A DNA stretch of 64,000 nucleotides, from NCBI RefSeq assembly GCF_001605725.1, contig NZ_CP011530.1, positions 1,054,001 to 1,118,000 on the forward strand, read 5' to 3'. The DNA is from Mycobacteroides immunogenum (GTDB taxonomy: Bacteria; Actinomycetota; Actinomycetes; Mycobacteriales; Mycobacteriaceae). The notes below the pieces were generated by a model. The model was given only the letters and a program-made list of their open reading frames with translations. It was not told the origin of the DNA and searched no databases. This document shows, one piece after another, positions 32,226-40,522 of the stretch. A program made the position numbers and the translations under genes. How positions within the stretch are numbered: position 1 is the stretch's first letter; each line of letters starts with the position of its first letter.

Positions 32226-33692
32226 ATGGTTATCAAGAGCGTCTTTAGCGGCGAAATTCAACAGAGGGTAGAGAAGCGCCCGGGAGGGCTCTTCTACCTG
32301 CATCGACGATGGGCACCCGCAGCCGATTTGGTGGCCATCGTCCTCACCTCGCTGGTGTCGTACCAGCTGGCGCACCACCTGCTGTCCGGGCGACAGGATC
32401 TCGGTGGCTGGTACGTGGGCACGGATGCTCTGATAGCCATCGTGTGGTTTGCGGCGCTGTCGCTGCACACCGTGGGGCCGGGCAAGGCGTTGCGGGCGGT
32501 GCTGCAGGAGTGGCAGACGGTCGTGGGTGTCACCTTCCAGTTGTTCACCATCGTGCTGCTGACCTATCTGATCTCGCGCATCGAGCTGATCGATATCCGG
32601 CATCTCATCATCGAGATACCGCTGGGGCTGCTCGGCATCCTCATCGCCCGGCACGTGCTGCGCCGCCTGTGGGGCTCGGAGGCCCGCACCTCGGTGCTGC
32701 TGGCCGGTGATCGCGATGCGGTCCGGGAGATGATCACAGCCTTCCGTCGTCATCGGGACAGTGGTTTCGAGGTTGTCGGTGCATGCACCCCGGCAATCGA
32801 TGCGGCATACGGCGCGATGGCGATCGAAGTGGGCGATCATCGCGTTCCCGTCGTCGGTGACGATCGGAACGTCGTCGAGGCGGCGCAACGCACGTCGGCG
32901 CAGATCGTCGCGGTCGCGATGACCGACGGTCTCGGTCGCCGGGAGCTTGCCGACCTCGCCTCCGATCTCGGAGGTCTAGGAATCGAGCTCGCGGTTTCGC
33001 CGGGTGATGTGGATGAGACCGTCGTGACCACCGCGGACCGGGGACTCGAGCGGGTTCATATGTTGGAGATGCTGGCTCCGGGCTACCGGCGGGCGCGCTC
33101 CATGTCGAAGGAAGCATTCGACATGGTGTTCGCCACCGCTGCCATCTTGGCCACCGCGCCCGTGATGATCGCCATTGCCGCCGCCATCAAACTCACCAGT
33201 ACGGGTCCGGTGTTCTACGTATCCGAACGAATCGGGTTGGACGGCGTGCCTTTTCGGATGATCAAGTTCCGCAGCATGTTCACCGGCGCGGACCTACAGA
33301 CCGCCGGCATGATCGACTCGGCGGGAAGCACGCCCGTCTTCTTCAAGGCGAAAGAGGACCCGCGGGTTACCCCGGTAGGCGCCTTCATCCGCAAGTACAG
33401 CCTCGATGAGCTGCCGCAGTTCTTCAATGTGCTGTTCGGCGATATGAGTGTCGTCGGACCGCGGCCGCAGGTGCAGCGGGAAGTCGACGCCTATGACGAC
33501 ACCATGCGCCGCAGGCTTCTGGTGAAGCCGGGGGTGACGGGTCAATGGCAGGTGAGTGGCCGCAACGATCTATCGGTCGATGAGTCCATTCGTCACGACA
33601 TCTCCTATGTCGACAACTGGTCCATGGGGCTGGACATCCGCATCATCTCGCGGACCGTCGGCGCGGTGGTGCGCAGCGAGGGTGCGTACTGA
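32226..33692 (+). CDS. Polyprenyl-phosphate glycosylphosphotransferase (initiating sugar transferase)
   Basis: A 488-aa WbaP/WcaJ-type enzyme that starts polysaccharide synthesis by moving a sugar-1-phosphate onto a polyprenyl phosphate. Four to five N-terminal TM segments (about 25-145) are followed by a nucleotide-fold middle domain (SVLLAGDRDAVREM) and the C-terminal bacterial sugar transferase domain: a TM-like helix near 295, then ERIGLDGVPFRMIKFRSM, ED-P-RVTPVGAFIRKYSLDELPQ, VVGPRPQ and PGVTGQWQVSGRN. All catalytic blocks are present. It is divergent from the glycosyltransferase operon and is the natural first step for that pathway. ATG 32226 has weak Shine-Dalgarno support (GTGAAG). 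Confidence 0.93.
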   Translation: MVIKSVFSGEIQQRVEKRPGGLFYLHRRWAPAADLVAIVLTSLVSYQLAHHLLSGRQDLGGWYVGTDALIAIVWFAALSLHTVGPGKALRAVLQEWQTVVGVTFQLFTIVLLTYLISRIELIDIRHLIIEIPLGLLGILIARHVLRRLWGSEARTSVLLAGDRDAVREMITAFRRHRDSGFEVVGACTPAIDAAYGAMAIEVGDHRVPVVGDDRNVVEAAQRTSAQIVAVAMTDGLGRRELADLASDLGGLGIELAVSPGDVDETVVTTADRGLERVHMLEMLAPGYRRARSMSKEAFDMVFATAAILATAPVMIAIAAAIKLTSTGPVFYVSERIGLDGVPFRMIKFRSMFTGADLQTAGMIDSAGSTPVFFKAKEDPRVTPVGAFIRKYSLDELPQFFNVLFGDMSVVGPRPQVQREVDAYDDTMRRRLLVKPGVTGQWQVSGRNDLSVDESIRHDISYVDNWSMGLDIRIISRTVGAVVRSEGAY

Positions 33693-33707
33693 CGCTGGCC
33701 GCCGTAG

Positions 33708-34790
33708 TCAGGCCGTGGACCCGCGGGGCGCGCGGGCACGTTTGATTTCGTAGAGTTTGAAATCTGCTTCGCGAGTGAGCGATTCAAAGTTGAAGTCCTT
33801 GATGTTGGTGGCCGACCAGGCGATGCCCACGCTGAGAGAGATATCGGGACCGTCGGTGTCCAGCGGCGCTTTGCGCAGCCGCGCGGTCGCCTCGGCGATA
33901 TCATCAGGGTTGTCCACGAAGGTGACGACCATGAACTCGTCACCGCCGATGCGCGCGGCGATATCGCCCCTGCCGGTGTTGGCGAACAGCCTGTCCGCCA
34001 CTGCCTGCAGCATCCTGTCCCCGGCCTCATGGCCGTAGGTGTCATTGAGTTCCTTGAATCTGTCGACGTCGGCCACCATCACGACAACGGTCGTCGGGTT
34101 GGGCCGCTTGCCGAGCAGATACTCGAAGATGGCCTGCACACCCCTACGGTTCAACAGCCCAGTCAGCGGATCGCGGTTGGCCGCCGAGATGGTGGCGTGT
34201 ATTGACCTGCGTCCGCCTTCGATGATGGCTTGGATCAAGAGCGGCAGCATCACCACGGTGGCGAATACCGGTGCGTTGTAGAGAAATTGGTCGAGGAAGG
34301 TTGCCGCACCGGTGTGCATGTTCCACAGCGTGATCGAGATTTGCATTGCCAGCGCAAAGCCGCAGTGCACGGCAAGCACGTTCCAGCCCAACAGGAACGT
34401 GGCGAACACGCCGGTCATGCTCATGTACAAGATCGGGGCCAGCTGCATCGTCGGACCCGTGAATATCCAGGCGGATATCGCAAAGGAGATGTCGGCCCAG
34501 GCGATGAAGGCGATGGCCCAGCGCCTAGTCGGCCACGGCCCGAAGATCCAGCACAGACCGACCGGGAACGATATGGAAAAGAGAATGGTGTGAATCGTGC
34601 GCCCGATGCCCTGCGGGCCCAACGGATGCATGTTGAAGACCATTCCCAACGGGATGATGGCCATACACAGCAGGCCGATCGCGACTTTCAGGTGCCACAG
34701 GTCCCGACGGCTGAGGGTGCCCGTGACAAACCGGTACACCTTGTCGGGGGTCAGCTTGCGTCGTGGCCGAACTGTTCGGGTGTTGGGCAC
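33708..34790 (-). CDS. Membrane-bound diguanylate cyclase (GGDEF)
   Basis: A 360-aa protein with about six N-terminal TM segments (about residues 32-190) as sensory input, then a GGDEF domain (about 200-345): DPLTGLLNRRG, VADVDRFKELNDTYGHEAGD, and the active-site RIGGDEF intact. The usual RxxD inhibitory site before GGDEF is degenerate (Asp kept, Arg displaced by one residue), hinting at weak feedback inhibition. It should make cyclic di-GMP. It is convergent with the initiating sugar transferase (15 bp between stops). In many bacteria c-di-GMP controls exopolysaccharide, so control of this locus is a reasonable inference. The GTG start lacks a clear Shine-Dalgarno. Confidence 0.9.
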   Translation of the reverse strand: MPNTRTVRPRRKLTPDKVYRFVTGTLSRRDLWHLKVAIGLLCMAIIPLGMVFNMHPLGPQGIGRTIHTILFSISFPVGLCWIFGPWPTRRWAIAFIAWADISFAISAWIFTGPTMQLAPILYMSMTGVFATFLLGWNVLAVHCGFALAMQISITLWNMHTGAATFLDQFLYNAPVFATVVMLPLLIQAIIEGGRRSIHATISAANRDPLTGLLNRRGVQAIFEYLLGKRPNPTTVVVMVADVDRFKELNDTYGHEAGDRMLQAVADRLFANTGRGDIAARIGGDEFMVVTFVDNPDDIAEATARLRKAPLDTDGPDISLSVGIAWSATNIKDFNFESLTREADFKLYEIKRARAPRGSTA

Positions 34791-35101
34791 TGGCTAATTA
34801 TGAGACATCGCTGCGGCTTGAGATTTGTAGTTCGGGAAGGTTCCAGTATTCCGGTTTCGGAAAGAGTGCGGTGGGGGCGTTCAGTCGTCCGGCCTGCGCG
34901 TTGGGGCCGGATTCGAACCTGCTGCACCGACCGGATGCATCACCGGTGAATGGGGAGATGCGGGTAGGGGGCGTGGTCGCCGCGGGTGTGGATCCTGCGA
35001 CGCCCGCGGTTCGCGGGCGTCATTGCTCCCAGGGGGTTGGCACTGCTGACGACGAAGCGGGGCTGTTCACCGGGGAAGAATGCCAAACCGGTTGGCAATA
35101 G

Positions 35102-35287
35102 ATCGATTTCGATCTAGGCGATCTCACCTTCGGACAGCTTCTCGACCCGGTCAAAGTCGTGGGCGGGCGCATCATCGCGCTCGCCAGATCCATTGTTCCG
35201 CAGTATGTTTACGCCCTGCTATACGGACTCTATGTCACGATCGCTGGCATCTACTTGGCGCCGACGGGGCGAAACGCGTTGATGTGA
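35102..35287 (+). pseudogene. Possible remnant: hydrophobic C-terminal peptide
   Basis: About 61 codons without a plausible start, reading FDLGDLTFGQLLDPVKVVG, then a hydrophobic segment (QYVYALLYGLYVTIAGIYL) and a stop at 35285-35287. It looks like a membrane protein's end; I do not recognise the family. It may be chance. Confidence 0.3.
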
Positions 35288-35441
35288 ACCGCCCCGCCGT
35301 CCCTCAGCTGGACGGCGACATCTTGTCGAACACGATGTCTATCGGGATGGAACGGAACTGAGGGGCGACCTGAATGCCGGCCGCTGGCGTTCGCGTGCTG
35401 GGTTCGGGTTCGGTCAGCAGCCCAGTTCGCGCCGGCGGTAA

Positions 35442-35606
35442 CCATCGGGACTGCACAAACAACTTCTTGTCGGCGCGCTCTCCCCACCTCGCGTGGCAGG
35501 CTCGGACATCGTCGCTGAGATCCTCGATACTGTCGGCCTGCCCCTGATAGGAACGCTATCGGACCATCCCACTGCGGAGCTTCGCGAAAGCAACGTGGTC
35601 ATCTAG
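35442..35606 (+). pseudogene. Possible remnant: C-terminal peptide of a lost protein
   Basis: A 54-codon open stretch after an in-frame stop (35439-35441) reading LHKQLLVGALSPPRVAG, then EILDTVGLPLIGTLSDHP and ending RESNVVI. Protein-like composition, no start codon of note. Family not recognised; may be chance. Confidence 0.3.
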
Positions 35607-35684
35607 CGTGCGCCGCGGCTTGGGGGTCGGCGCTGGTATTCAGTCGTGTTGCGCCCGAAAGCGCTTCTGAACAGCGGAGATGAG

Positions 35685-35757
35685 TGCCCTCGGCAGGATT
35701 CGAACCTGCGACACCGGCTTTAGGAGAGCCGTGCTCTATCCCCTGAGCTACGAGGGC
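35685..35757 (-). tRNA. tRNA-Arg (anticodon CCT)
   Basis: Cloverleaf read on the minus strand: acceptor GCCCTCG/CGAGGGC with discriminator A, D-arm AGCTCAGGGGATAGAGC, anticodon stem CGGCT/AGCCG with loop CTCCTAA (anticodon CCT, decoding AGG), and T-arm GCAGG-TTCGAAT-CCTGC. CCA is not encoded, usual for mycobacteria. Its 3' end faces the gene-poor region 34.8-35.7 kb. Confidence 0.97.
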
Positions 35758-35842
35758 GGTGCCTAAAACTCTAGCGGGTCGGAGCGGGTGCTTCAGACGT
35801 CGGCTGGTGATGAGCCGGGCGGTGTTGCCGGTGGCGCCTGGG

Positions 35843-36907
35843 TCACCTGCTGGTTTCTGCGGAGTGTGTTGCTCGTGTGGCTACGATTCGGGTTTTGAGT
35901 TTCATCGCATGCTTCTCGATGAGGAACCAGCTTCCGGTGGCCATCGGAATGGTTGCGGCGGTTGCTGCCGCGAAGAATAGGAATGGATTCGCTGCACCCA
36001 TTCCGAAGACCGCCAAGAGTTGTTGGATGGGAAACCCGTAGATGTATATGCCATACGAAATGTCGTTGCGTAAATTCAAATGCTTGTATTTGACAAGAGA
36101 GCCCGAGACGATGACGGTGTAGGCCAGGGGTAGCGCCCCGAGTTCCCGGTAATTGAAGAGTAGCCCAGACGCCAAAACGATTACGGTTCCCAGGGCAACG
36201 AGAGACCAGCGTGCAGGAATGGCGTCTCGGTATCGATGCATCAGCGCCCCCGCCGCGAACATCACCGAAAATCTTGCGAGTACTTCAGGCACCGTTGACG
36301 TGGGCAGTGTCGGGTATGGAAATAGTGTGGTCGCACACAACATGATCAAGAAAGCGGTGGCTATGGTCCATCTCTTTCTCAGCAGCCCGATTCCACCTAG
36401 CACGGCTACAGCTATATAGCAGAGCACTTCAAGAGTGAGTGTCCAGAGAGGGCCGTCCCACACCCCGGGCCATGGAATGTTGCGTGGAGTTCCGTCAATC
36501 CCGACGTACGAGGTGTTGAGTATGGCGTTGTTCAGCACATATTCGATGGGTTTATGTGATGAAAGCAGCTCTGTGACGGAACCGTGCTGTACCGCGACGC
36601 TCAGTGGCGCAAAAACAAAAGCAATTATCGCAAGAGATACCCACAATCCCGGGAAGATGCGCAGAGCCCGGGCGGTGGCGAAGTCGCGAAGCTTCGGATG
36701 GCGTAGCCAGCTAGCGGTGATGAGAAATCCCGAGATGGCAAAGAATCCGTCCACCCCTACCTGCTCGGTGAGTTGCTGTATGGGGCGGTTGGCGATTTTG
36801 TGGCCGGTGAGCGGCCAGGAATGGCAGAAGATGACACTGAGCGCTAGCCCCAATCGCCACGCGTTGAGGGCGTTGTTGCGGGGGTCGAACACCTGGCCCA
36901 GCTTCAT
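35843..36907 (-). CDS. Acyltransferase family 3 membrane protein (OafA-like)
   Basis: A 354-aa polytopic enzyme of the acyltransferase-3 family, which O-acylates cell-envelope glycans or lipids. Marks: RLGLALSVIFCHSWPLTG with the conserved His, VGVDGFFAISGFLITASW, RALRIFPGLW, and about ten TM segments. The gene is visibly AT-richer than its neighbours and lies next to a tRNA, suggesting lateral origin. In this genus such enzymes acetylate glycopeptidolipids (Atf-type); here it might decorate the nearby cluster's glycan. ATG 36907, preceded by only weak ribosome-binding sequence. Confidence 0.85.
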   Translation of the reverse strand: MKLGQVFDPRNNALNAWRLGLALSVIFCHSWPLTGHKIANRPIQQLTEQVGVDGFFAISGFLITASWLRHPKLRDFATARALRIFPGLWVSLAIIAFVFAPLSVAVQHGSVTELLSSHKPIEYVLNNAILNTSYVGIDGTPRNIPWPGVWDGPLWTLTLEVLCYIAVAVLGGIGLLRKRWTIATAFLIMLCATTLFPYPTLPTSTVPEVLARFSVMFAAGALMHRYRDAIPARWSLVALGTVIVLASGLLFNYRELGALPLAYTVIVSGSLVKYKHLNLRNDISYGIYIYGFPIQQLLAVFGMGAANPFLFFAAATAATIPMATGSWFLIEKHAMKLKTRIVATRATHSAETSR

Positions 36908-36925
36908 ATTGGTCCTCAGCAGGCA

Positions 36926-37123
36926 ATGAGCACGCGAGCGTGCCCGCCGTCGGGCGCAGATGTGCGCGCCGAGAAAGATCTAGTCGCAGAGATCGTTGCC
37001 GGAGGAGAAACCCCGCCCGCCGGTACGAACATAGCCGTCGTGGCACGAGATGGCGACGCCTTCCGGGTAAAAGGTTTCTGGAACACCTTGCTGTTCGGCG
37101 GCACCCAGCCCAATGCCATCTGA
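36926..37123 (+). CDS. Small hypothetical protein
   Basis: A 65-aa frame, ATG 36926, divergent from the acyltransferase gene (18 bp apart). Sequence such as DLVAEIVAGGETPPAGTNIAVVARDGDAF has protein-like composition and third-position GC bias, but no family is recognised and an opposing 67-aa frame covers the same bases. It could be a real small gene or the remnant of a longer one. Confidence 0.35.
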   Translation: MSTRACPPSGADVRAEKDLVAEIVAGGETPPAGTNIAVVARDGDAFRVKGFWNTLLFGGTQPNAI

Positions 37124-37190
37124 CTATGGCTTATGTCACATTTCGGTCTTGCTCGATTCTTGCCCGTGGTTCTCGGGTAATTTCCGGGCC

Positions 37191-38438
37191 ATGGCTCAGC
37201 GCGAATTCGATCTCGTCCTGTACGGCGCCACCGGATTCGTCGGCACGCTAACCGCCGAATATCTCTCCAGGGCAGCAGGTTCAGCGCGGATCGCGCTGGC
37301 CGGACGTTCCGTGGACAAGCTGCGTGCGGTACGTGACACCCTGGGCGATTCGGCCCGGTCCTGGCCGATCATCGAGGCGGACGCGGACTCCCCGGCATCG
37401 CTGCGGGCGATGGCCGGGCGCACTCAGGTCATCGCCACCACCGTGGGGCCGTACACCCGCTACGGGCTGCCGCTGGTAGCGGCCTGTGTGGCGGCCGGGA
37501 CTGATTATGCCGACCTCAGCGGCGAGACACCGTTCATTCGTGCCAGTATCGAGCAGTTCCACACGCAGGCCGTCGATGCCGGTGTTCGGATCGTTCACTC
37601 TTGTGGATTTGATTCGGTCCCTTCCGATCTCACCGTCTATGCGCTCTATGATCGCGCACGTACTGACGGGGAGGGTGAGCTCACCGGGACGAACATGGTG
37701 GTGCGGAAGTTTGTCGGTGGGGCCTCCGGCGGTACCCTCGCCTCTATCCTGGAAGCTCGTCGCACCATGTCGGCCGATCCCGAAATCCGGCATGCGATGC
37801 TCGACCCCTACACGCTGAGCACCGATCGCGATGCCGAACCCGATCTGGGACCCCAATCCGACGCCCCGCTGCGTCGTGGCATACGGATCGCTCCCGAACT
37901 GAAGGGCTGCTGGACCGGTGCCTTCATCATGGCCGCCGAGAACTCGCGAATCGTCAGGCGCAGCAATGCACTTATGGACTGGGCGTACGGTCGCGAGTTT
38001 CGGTATGCCGAGCAGGTAAGCGCAGGGCCTTCGGTGATCGCTCCCGTTACCGCGGCTGTTTCCACGGCGGCCCTTGCCGCGATACTCGGCTTGGGCAGCC
38101 GCTACGCCGACAAGGTCGCCGGGGCACTGAAACGCGTGCTGCCCAAGCCGGGCACGGGTCCGAGTGAAAATGCCTTGGCCAAAGGGCATTACCGCATTGA
38201 GACGTATACGACCACCACCACCGGTGCCCGCTATCGGGCTGTCATCGCGCAGCAGGGTGACCCCAGCTACCTCGCGACCGCGGTGCTGCTTGGTCAGAGC
38301 GGCCTGGCACTCGCACTGGATCGCGACAAACTCACGGATCTACACGGAGTGCTTACCCCGGCCGCTGCGATGGGTGAGGTGCTGCTGGACAGGCTGCCTG
38401 CCGCCGGGGCGACGTGTGAGACCACCCGTCTGAATTGA
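37191..38438 (+). CDS. Saccharopine dehydrogenase-like / trans-acting enoyl reductase family
   Basis: A 415-aa NAD(P)-binding protein. The N-terminal Rossmann fold is LVLYGATGFVGTLTAEYL, followed by ALAGRSVDKL, TTVGPYTRYGLPLVAACVAAGTDYADLSGE and HSCGFDSVPSDL, the signature of the mycobacterial family that includes trans-acting enoyl reductases of lipid polyketide synthesis (Rv2953) and Rv2449c. The role here is uncertain, as no polyketide synthase is nearby. ATG 37191 is chosen; the 26-codon extension upstream is unlike the family. A downstream SRPBCC gene may be co-transcribed. Confidence 0.87.
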   Translation: MAQREFDLVLYGATGFVGTLTAEYLSRAAGSARIALAGRSVDKLRAVRDTLGDSARSWPIIEADADSPASLRAMAGRTQVIATTVGPYTRYGLPLVAACVAAGTDYADLSGETPFIRASIEQFHTQAVDAGVRIVHSCGFDSVPSDLTVYALYDRARTDGEGELTGTNMVVRKFVGGASGGTLASILEARRTMSADPEIRHAMLDPYTLSTDRDAEPDLGPQSDAPLRRGIRIAPELKGCWTGAFIMAAENSRIVRRSNALMDWAYGREFRYAEQVSAGPSVIAPVTAAVSTAALAAILGLGSRYADKVAGALKRVLPKPGTGPSENALAKGHYRIETYTTTTTGARYRAVIAQQGDPSYLATAVLLGQSGLALALDRDKLTDLHGVLTPAAAMGEVLLDRLPAAGATCETTRLN

Positions 38439-38664
38439 TGTCGGTGGCCTGCTTACGCACCGGCGAAACTCGCGACATGGATGACAGAGACCCTTGGCAT
38501 CCAGTCCGAACTGGCCGAGGAACAGCAGGCGGCCATCAACCGCACAAACGTCAAAAAGCTGCTTGGCATCGCCCGACCTGATCGAAATGGCATCAGCGAT
38601 GGAGCCGGTTCAGCTTCCCTGGGCACGCCCTGTTCGGCAGCGGTCTGCGACTGTACGGTCAGTG

Positions 38665-39309
38665 ATGATGGCGACTGACGGTTCTTGGGATGGCTACAGC
38701 TGGGCCGAAGCCGAAGGCGCGGCCGAGAAGATGGCGCTGCGGGCACCGACGTTCGCGGTGGCGCTCGCCAAAGCGTTGACGCCCGCGCGCCGCGCCGCCT
38801 ATACCGGTGGCAATCTGGCTACCGCCACCGAGAGGGTGGTCATCCAGGCTCCCGTCGGGCGCGTTTACGCACGTGTCTCCGATGTGACGCAGATGGGCAG
38901 GTGGAGCCCCGAGAATATCGGCGCCACCCTTGTCAGGGGTGGAACTGCATGCAGGGGGGCGGTTTTCGATGGCCTCAATACGCGGGGCAGGCTGCGCTGG
39001 ACCACCCGATGTGAGGTGACCGTCGCCGAGGAAAACGAGTGCTTCGCGTTCAAGGTCAAAGCGATCGGTTGGGGTCGTCCACTGCTGCGGTTCCCGATTG
39101 CCACGTGGACCTACCGATTCCAGGCGATCGACAGCGGCGCCACGGCCGTCAGTGAGACGTGGGCAGTGGGTCCGTGGCCACGGCCGGTGATCGACGCGAT
39201 CGAGCACTGGTCGGCGGATGGTCTGACGGGTGCGGAGATCCAACGCAGGAACATGGTGATCACGCTGCGCAACCTGAAGCGGGGCCTGGAAGCTGAGGCC
39301 CGGACCTAA
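38665..39309 (+). CDS. SRPBCC family protein (polyketide cyclase/dehydrase-like)
   Basis: About 214 aa. From residue 55 a START/SRPBCC fold begins (RVVIQAPVGRVYARVSDVTQMGRWSPE), with later strands CEVTVAEENECFAFKV and SETWAVGPWP. Mycobacterial proteins of this type bind hydrophobic ligands; function unknown. The N-terminal 50 residues are helical. The start is ambiguous: tandem ATGs at 38665/38668, with the frame open 57 more codons upstream. I used 38665. The 226 bp before it hold nothing else I can support. Confidence 0.72.
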   Translation: MMATDGSWDGYSWAEAEGAAEKMALRAPTFAVALAKALTPARRAAYTGGNLATATERVVIQAPVGRVYARVSDVTQMGRWSPENIGATLVRGGTACRGAVFDGLNTRGRLRWTTRCEVTVAEENECFAFKVKAIGWGRPLLRFPIATWTYRFQAIDSGATAVSETWAVGPWPRPVIDAIEHWSADGLTGAEIQRRNMVITLRNLKRGLEAEART

Positions 39310-39334
39310 GTGGGTCGAGTACCTCCGGCGCCGA

Positions 39335-40435
39335 TCACCCAAACGGACAGCCGCCGGTGGGTCGTTCCGGAGCGGCGAAGCTATCCAGTCGATAGCCGTG
39401 ATAGAAGTTGGCCAGCCGCTGGTTGCGCCGTGTCAATGAACGGGCGAGTTTCTCGTACCTGCGCTGCGCGGTGCGTGAACCGTCAAGCTCCGAACGGGCC
39501 TCGGAGAGGCGAATATTGTTGTACGACATGGGTTCTATGAGCAGTCGCGCGGGTGCCACACGCCAGACCAGCTGCAGTAGCCGCGTGTACAACGCGAACT
39601 CCAGACTGTGATGCGGTTTGAGTTCGAAGCCGATCATCTCGCGTATCTGAGGATGCATGGCCTTGGCCGAGCAGACCTGGATCACTCGCCCCGCGATGGG
39701 GCGAATCGCAAGCCACAGCGGCATCAGGGCCGGCCGGGCGGCCGCGGGCAGTAGCAGGGTGGGCAGCGGCAGTCGCATCAAACCGGCGAATTGCTGACGG
39801 AGAAATCCATTGGACTGCAGCCTGTTTTCCACCATGCCGTCGTAGTATTCGACAAAGGCGGCGTATGTTGCGGGGAATTTGCCCTTGGCGCTGGGTAATT
39901 CAAGGTCTTTGAGCAAATAGCGCTGGTATTGATATGCGGCCTCCTGTTCGGTGGGGGTCATGGTGTACCCCGTGCAGTGCGGGAAGGCCTCCATGGTGGC
40001 GTTGATGGCGCTGGCCGCAATCCATATCCAGAGTTCGGGATCCAATGCGCTGTATCGGATTCCCGCGTACTCGCCGACTCCGGTGCCCCGCACGGCACGA
40101 TGCTGTTCCTTGAGCCATTCCGCGGTGTCGGCCCGCTGCCGCCGGTCTCCGGCGAACACCGATATCGCGCTGAGGGCGCTCCGGATACCGCGATCGGTGA
40201 AGTTGTCCTGGAATCTGCCCGACCGGTCCACGGACGCGGCCACCGGCACCAAGGCCACCTCGTCGAAAAGCACTCCGCCGAAGACCCCGACGAGGGGGCT
40301 GCCGAGGTGCCTGCGAAACGCGTTCATGACGCGCGGGCGAGTGCCATCCACACGCAGAAGGGCGAGACCGTCCTCCTGCGGATCCGTATCCATCTCACCG
40401 TCGTGGTCGGTGTCGAGCGGCAGTACATGCGTCAT
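39335..40435 (-). CDS. DUF2236 oxygenase-like protein (MpaB/Lcp family)
   Basis: A 366-aa protein of the DUF2236 family (fungal MpaB', bacterial latex-clearing proteins), many members of which bind heme and act as oxygenases. Family features: GVFGGVLFDEVALVPVAASV, ADTAEWLKEQHRAVRGTG with the conserved His region, WIWIAASAINATMEAF, YYDGMVE, and a C-terminal Arg-rich helix ending PTGGCPFG. Divergent from a TetR gene; the gap has an inverted repeat, so substrate-responsive repression is likely. Substrate unknown. Confidence 0.85.
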   Translation of the reverse strand: MTHVLPLDTDHDGEMDTDPQEDGLALLRVDGTRPRVMNAFRRHLGSPLVGVFGGVLFDEVALVPVAASVDRSGRFQDNFTDRGIRSALSAISVFAGDRRQRADTAEWLKEQHRAVRGTGVGEYAGIRYSALDPELWIWIAASAINATMEAFPHCTGYTMTPTEQEAAYQYQRYLLKDLELPSAKGKFPATYAAFVEYYDGMVENRLQSNGFLRQQFAGLMRLPLPTLLLPAAARPALMPLWLAIRPIAGRVIQVCSAKAMHPQIREMIGFELKPHHSLEFALYTRLLQLVWRVAPARLLIEPMSYNNIRLSEARSELDGSRTAQRRYEKLARSLTRRNQRLANFYHGYRLDSFAAPERPTGGCPFG

Positions 40436-40449
40436 TGCATCCTCCGTTC

Positions 40450-40478
40450 ATGTTAGGAACTTAGTGTGAATCTAACAT
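40450..40478. promoter_or_regulatory. Inverted repeat between DUF2236 and tetR genes
   Basis: ATGTTAG and CTAACAT (7-bp perfect arms, 15-bp spacer) lie 14 bp upstream of the DUF2236 start in an AT-rich gap. Plausible TetR operator. Confidence 0.5.
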
Positions 40479-40522
40479 CGCAACATCGGGTTGGGAAGTA
40501 TCGCTGCGTGAGAGACTGAGCT

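Larger units (their letters stand above)
34791..35684. other. 894-bp gene-poor stretch with unrecognised ORF remnants
   Basis: Holds a GC-rich hairpin (34999-35021, GACGCCCGCG/CGCGGGCGTC), a T-arm-like sequence (34909-34922) repeating 14 bases of the nearby tRNA, and two plus-strand open stretches that read like C-terminal ends of lost proteins (35102-35287 and 35442-35606). It sits at the 3' side of tRNA-Arg, a frequent integration site, so decay of an inserted element is possible. Confidence 0.45.

Noticed and set aside
34909..34936. T-arm-like sequence as a second tRNA gene
   Set aside because: No D-arm, an 8-nt anticodon-like loop and a mismatched T-stem; at best a fragment.
38481..38678. 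65-aa frame before the SRPBCC gene
   Set aside because: Overlaps the SRPBCC gene's alternative N-terminus in another frame, with no Shine-Dalgarno or recognised family.
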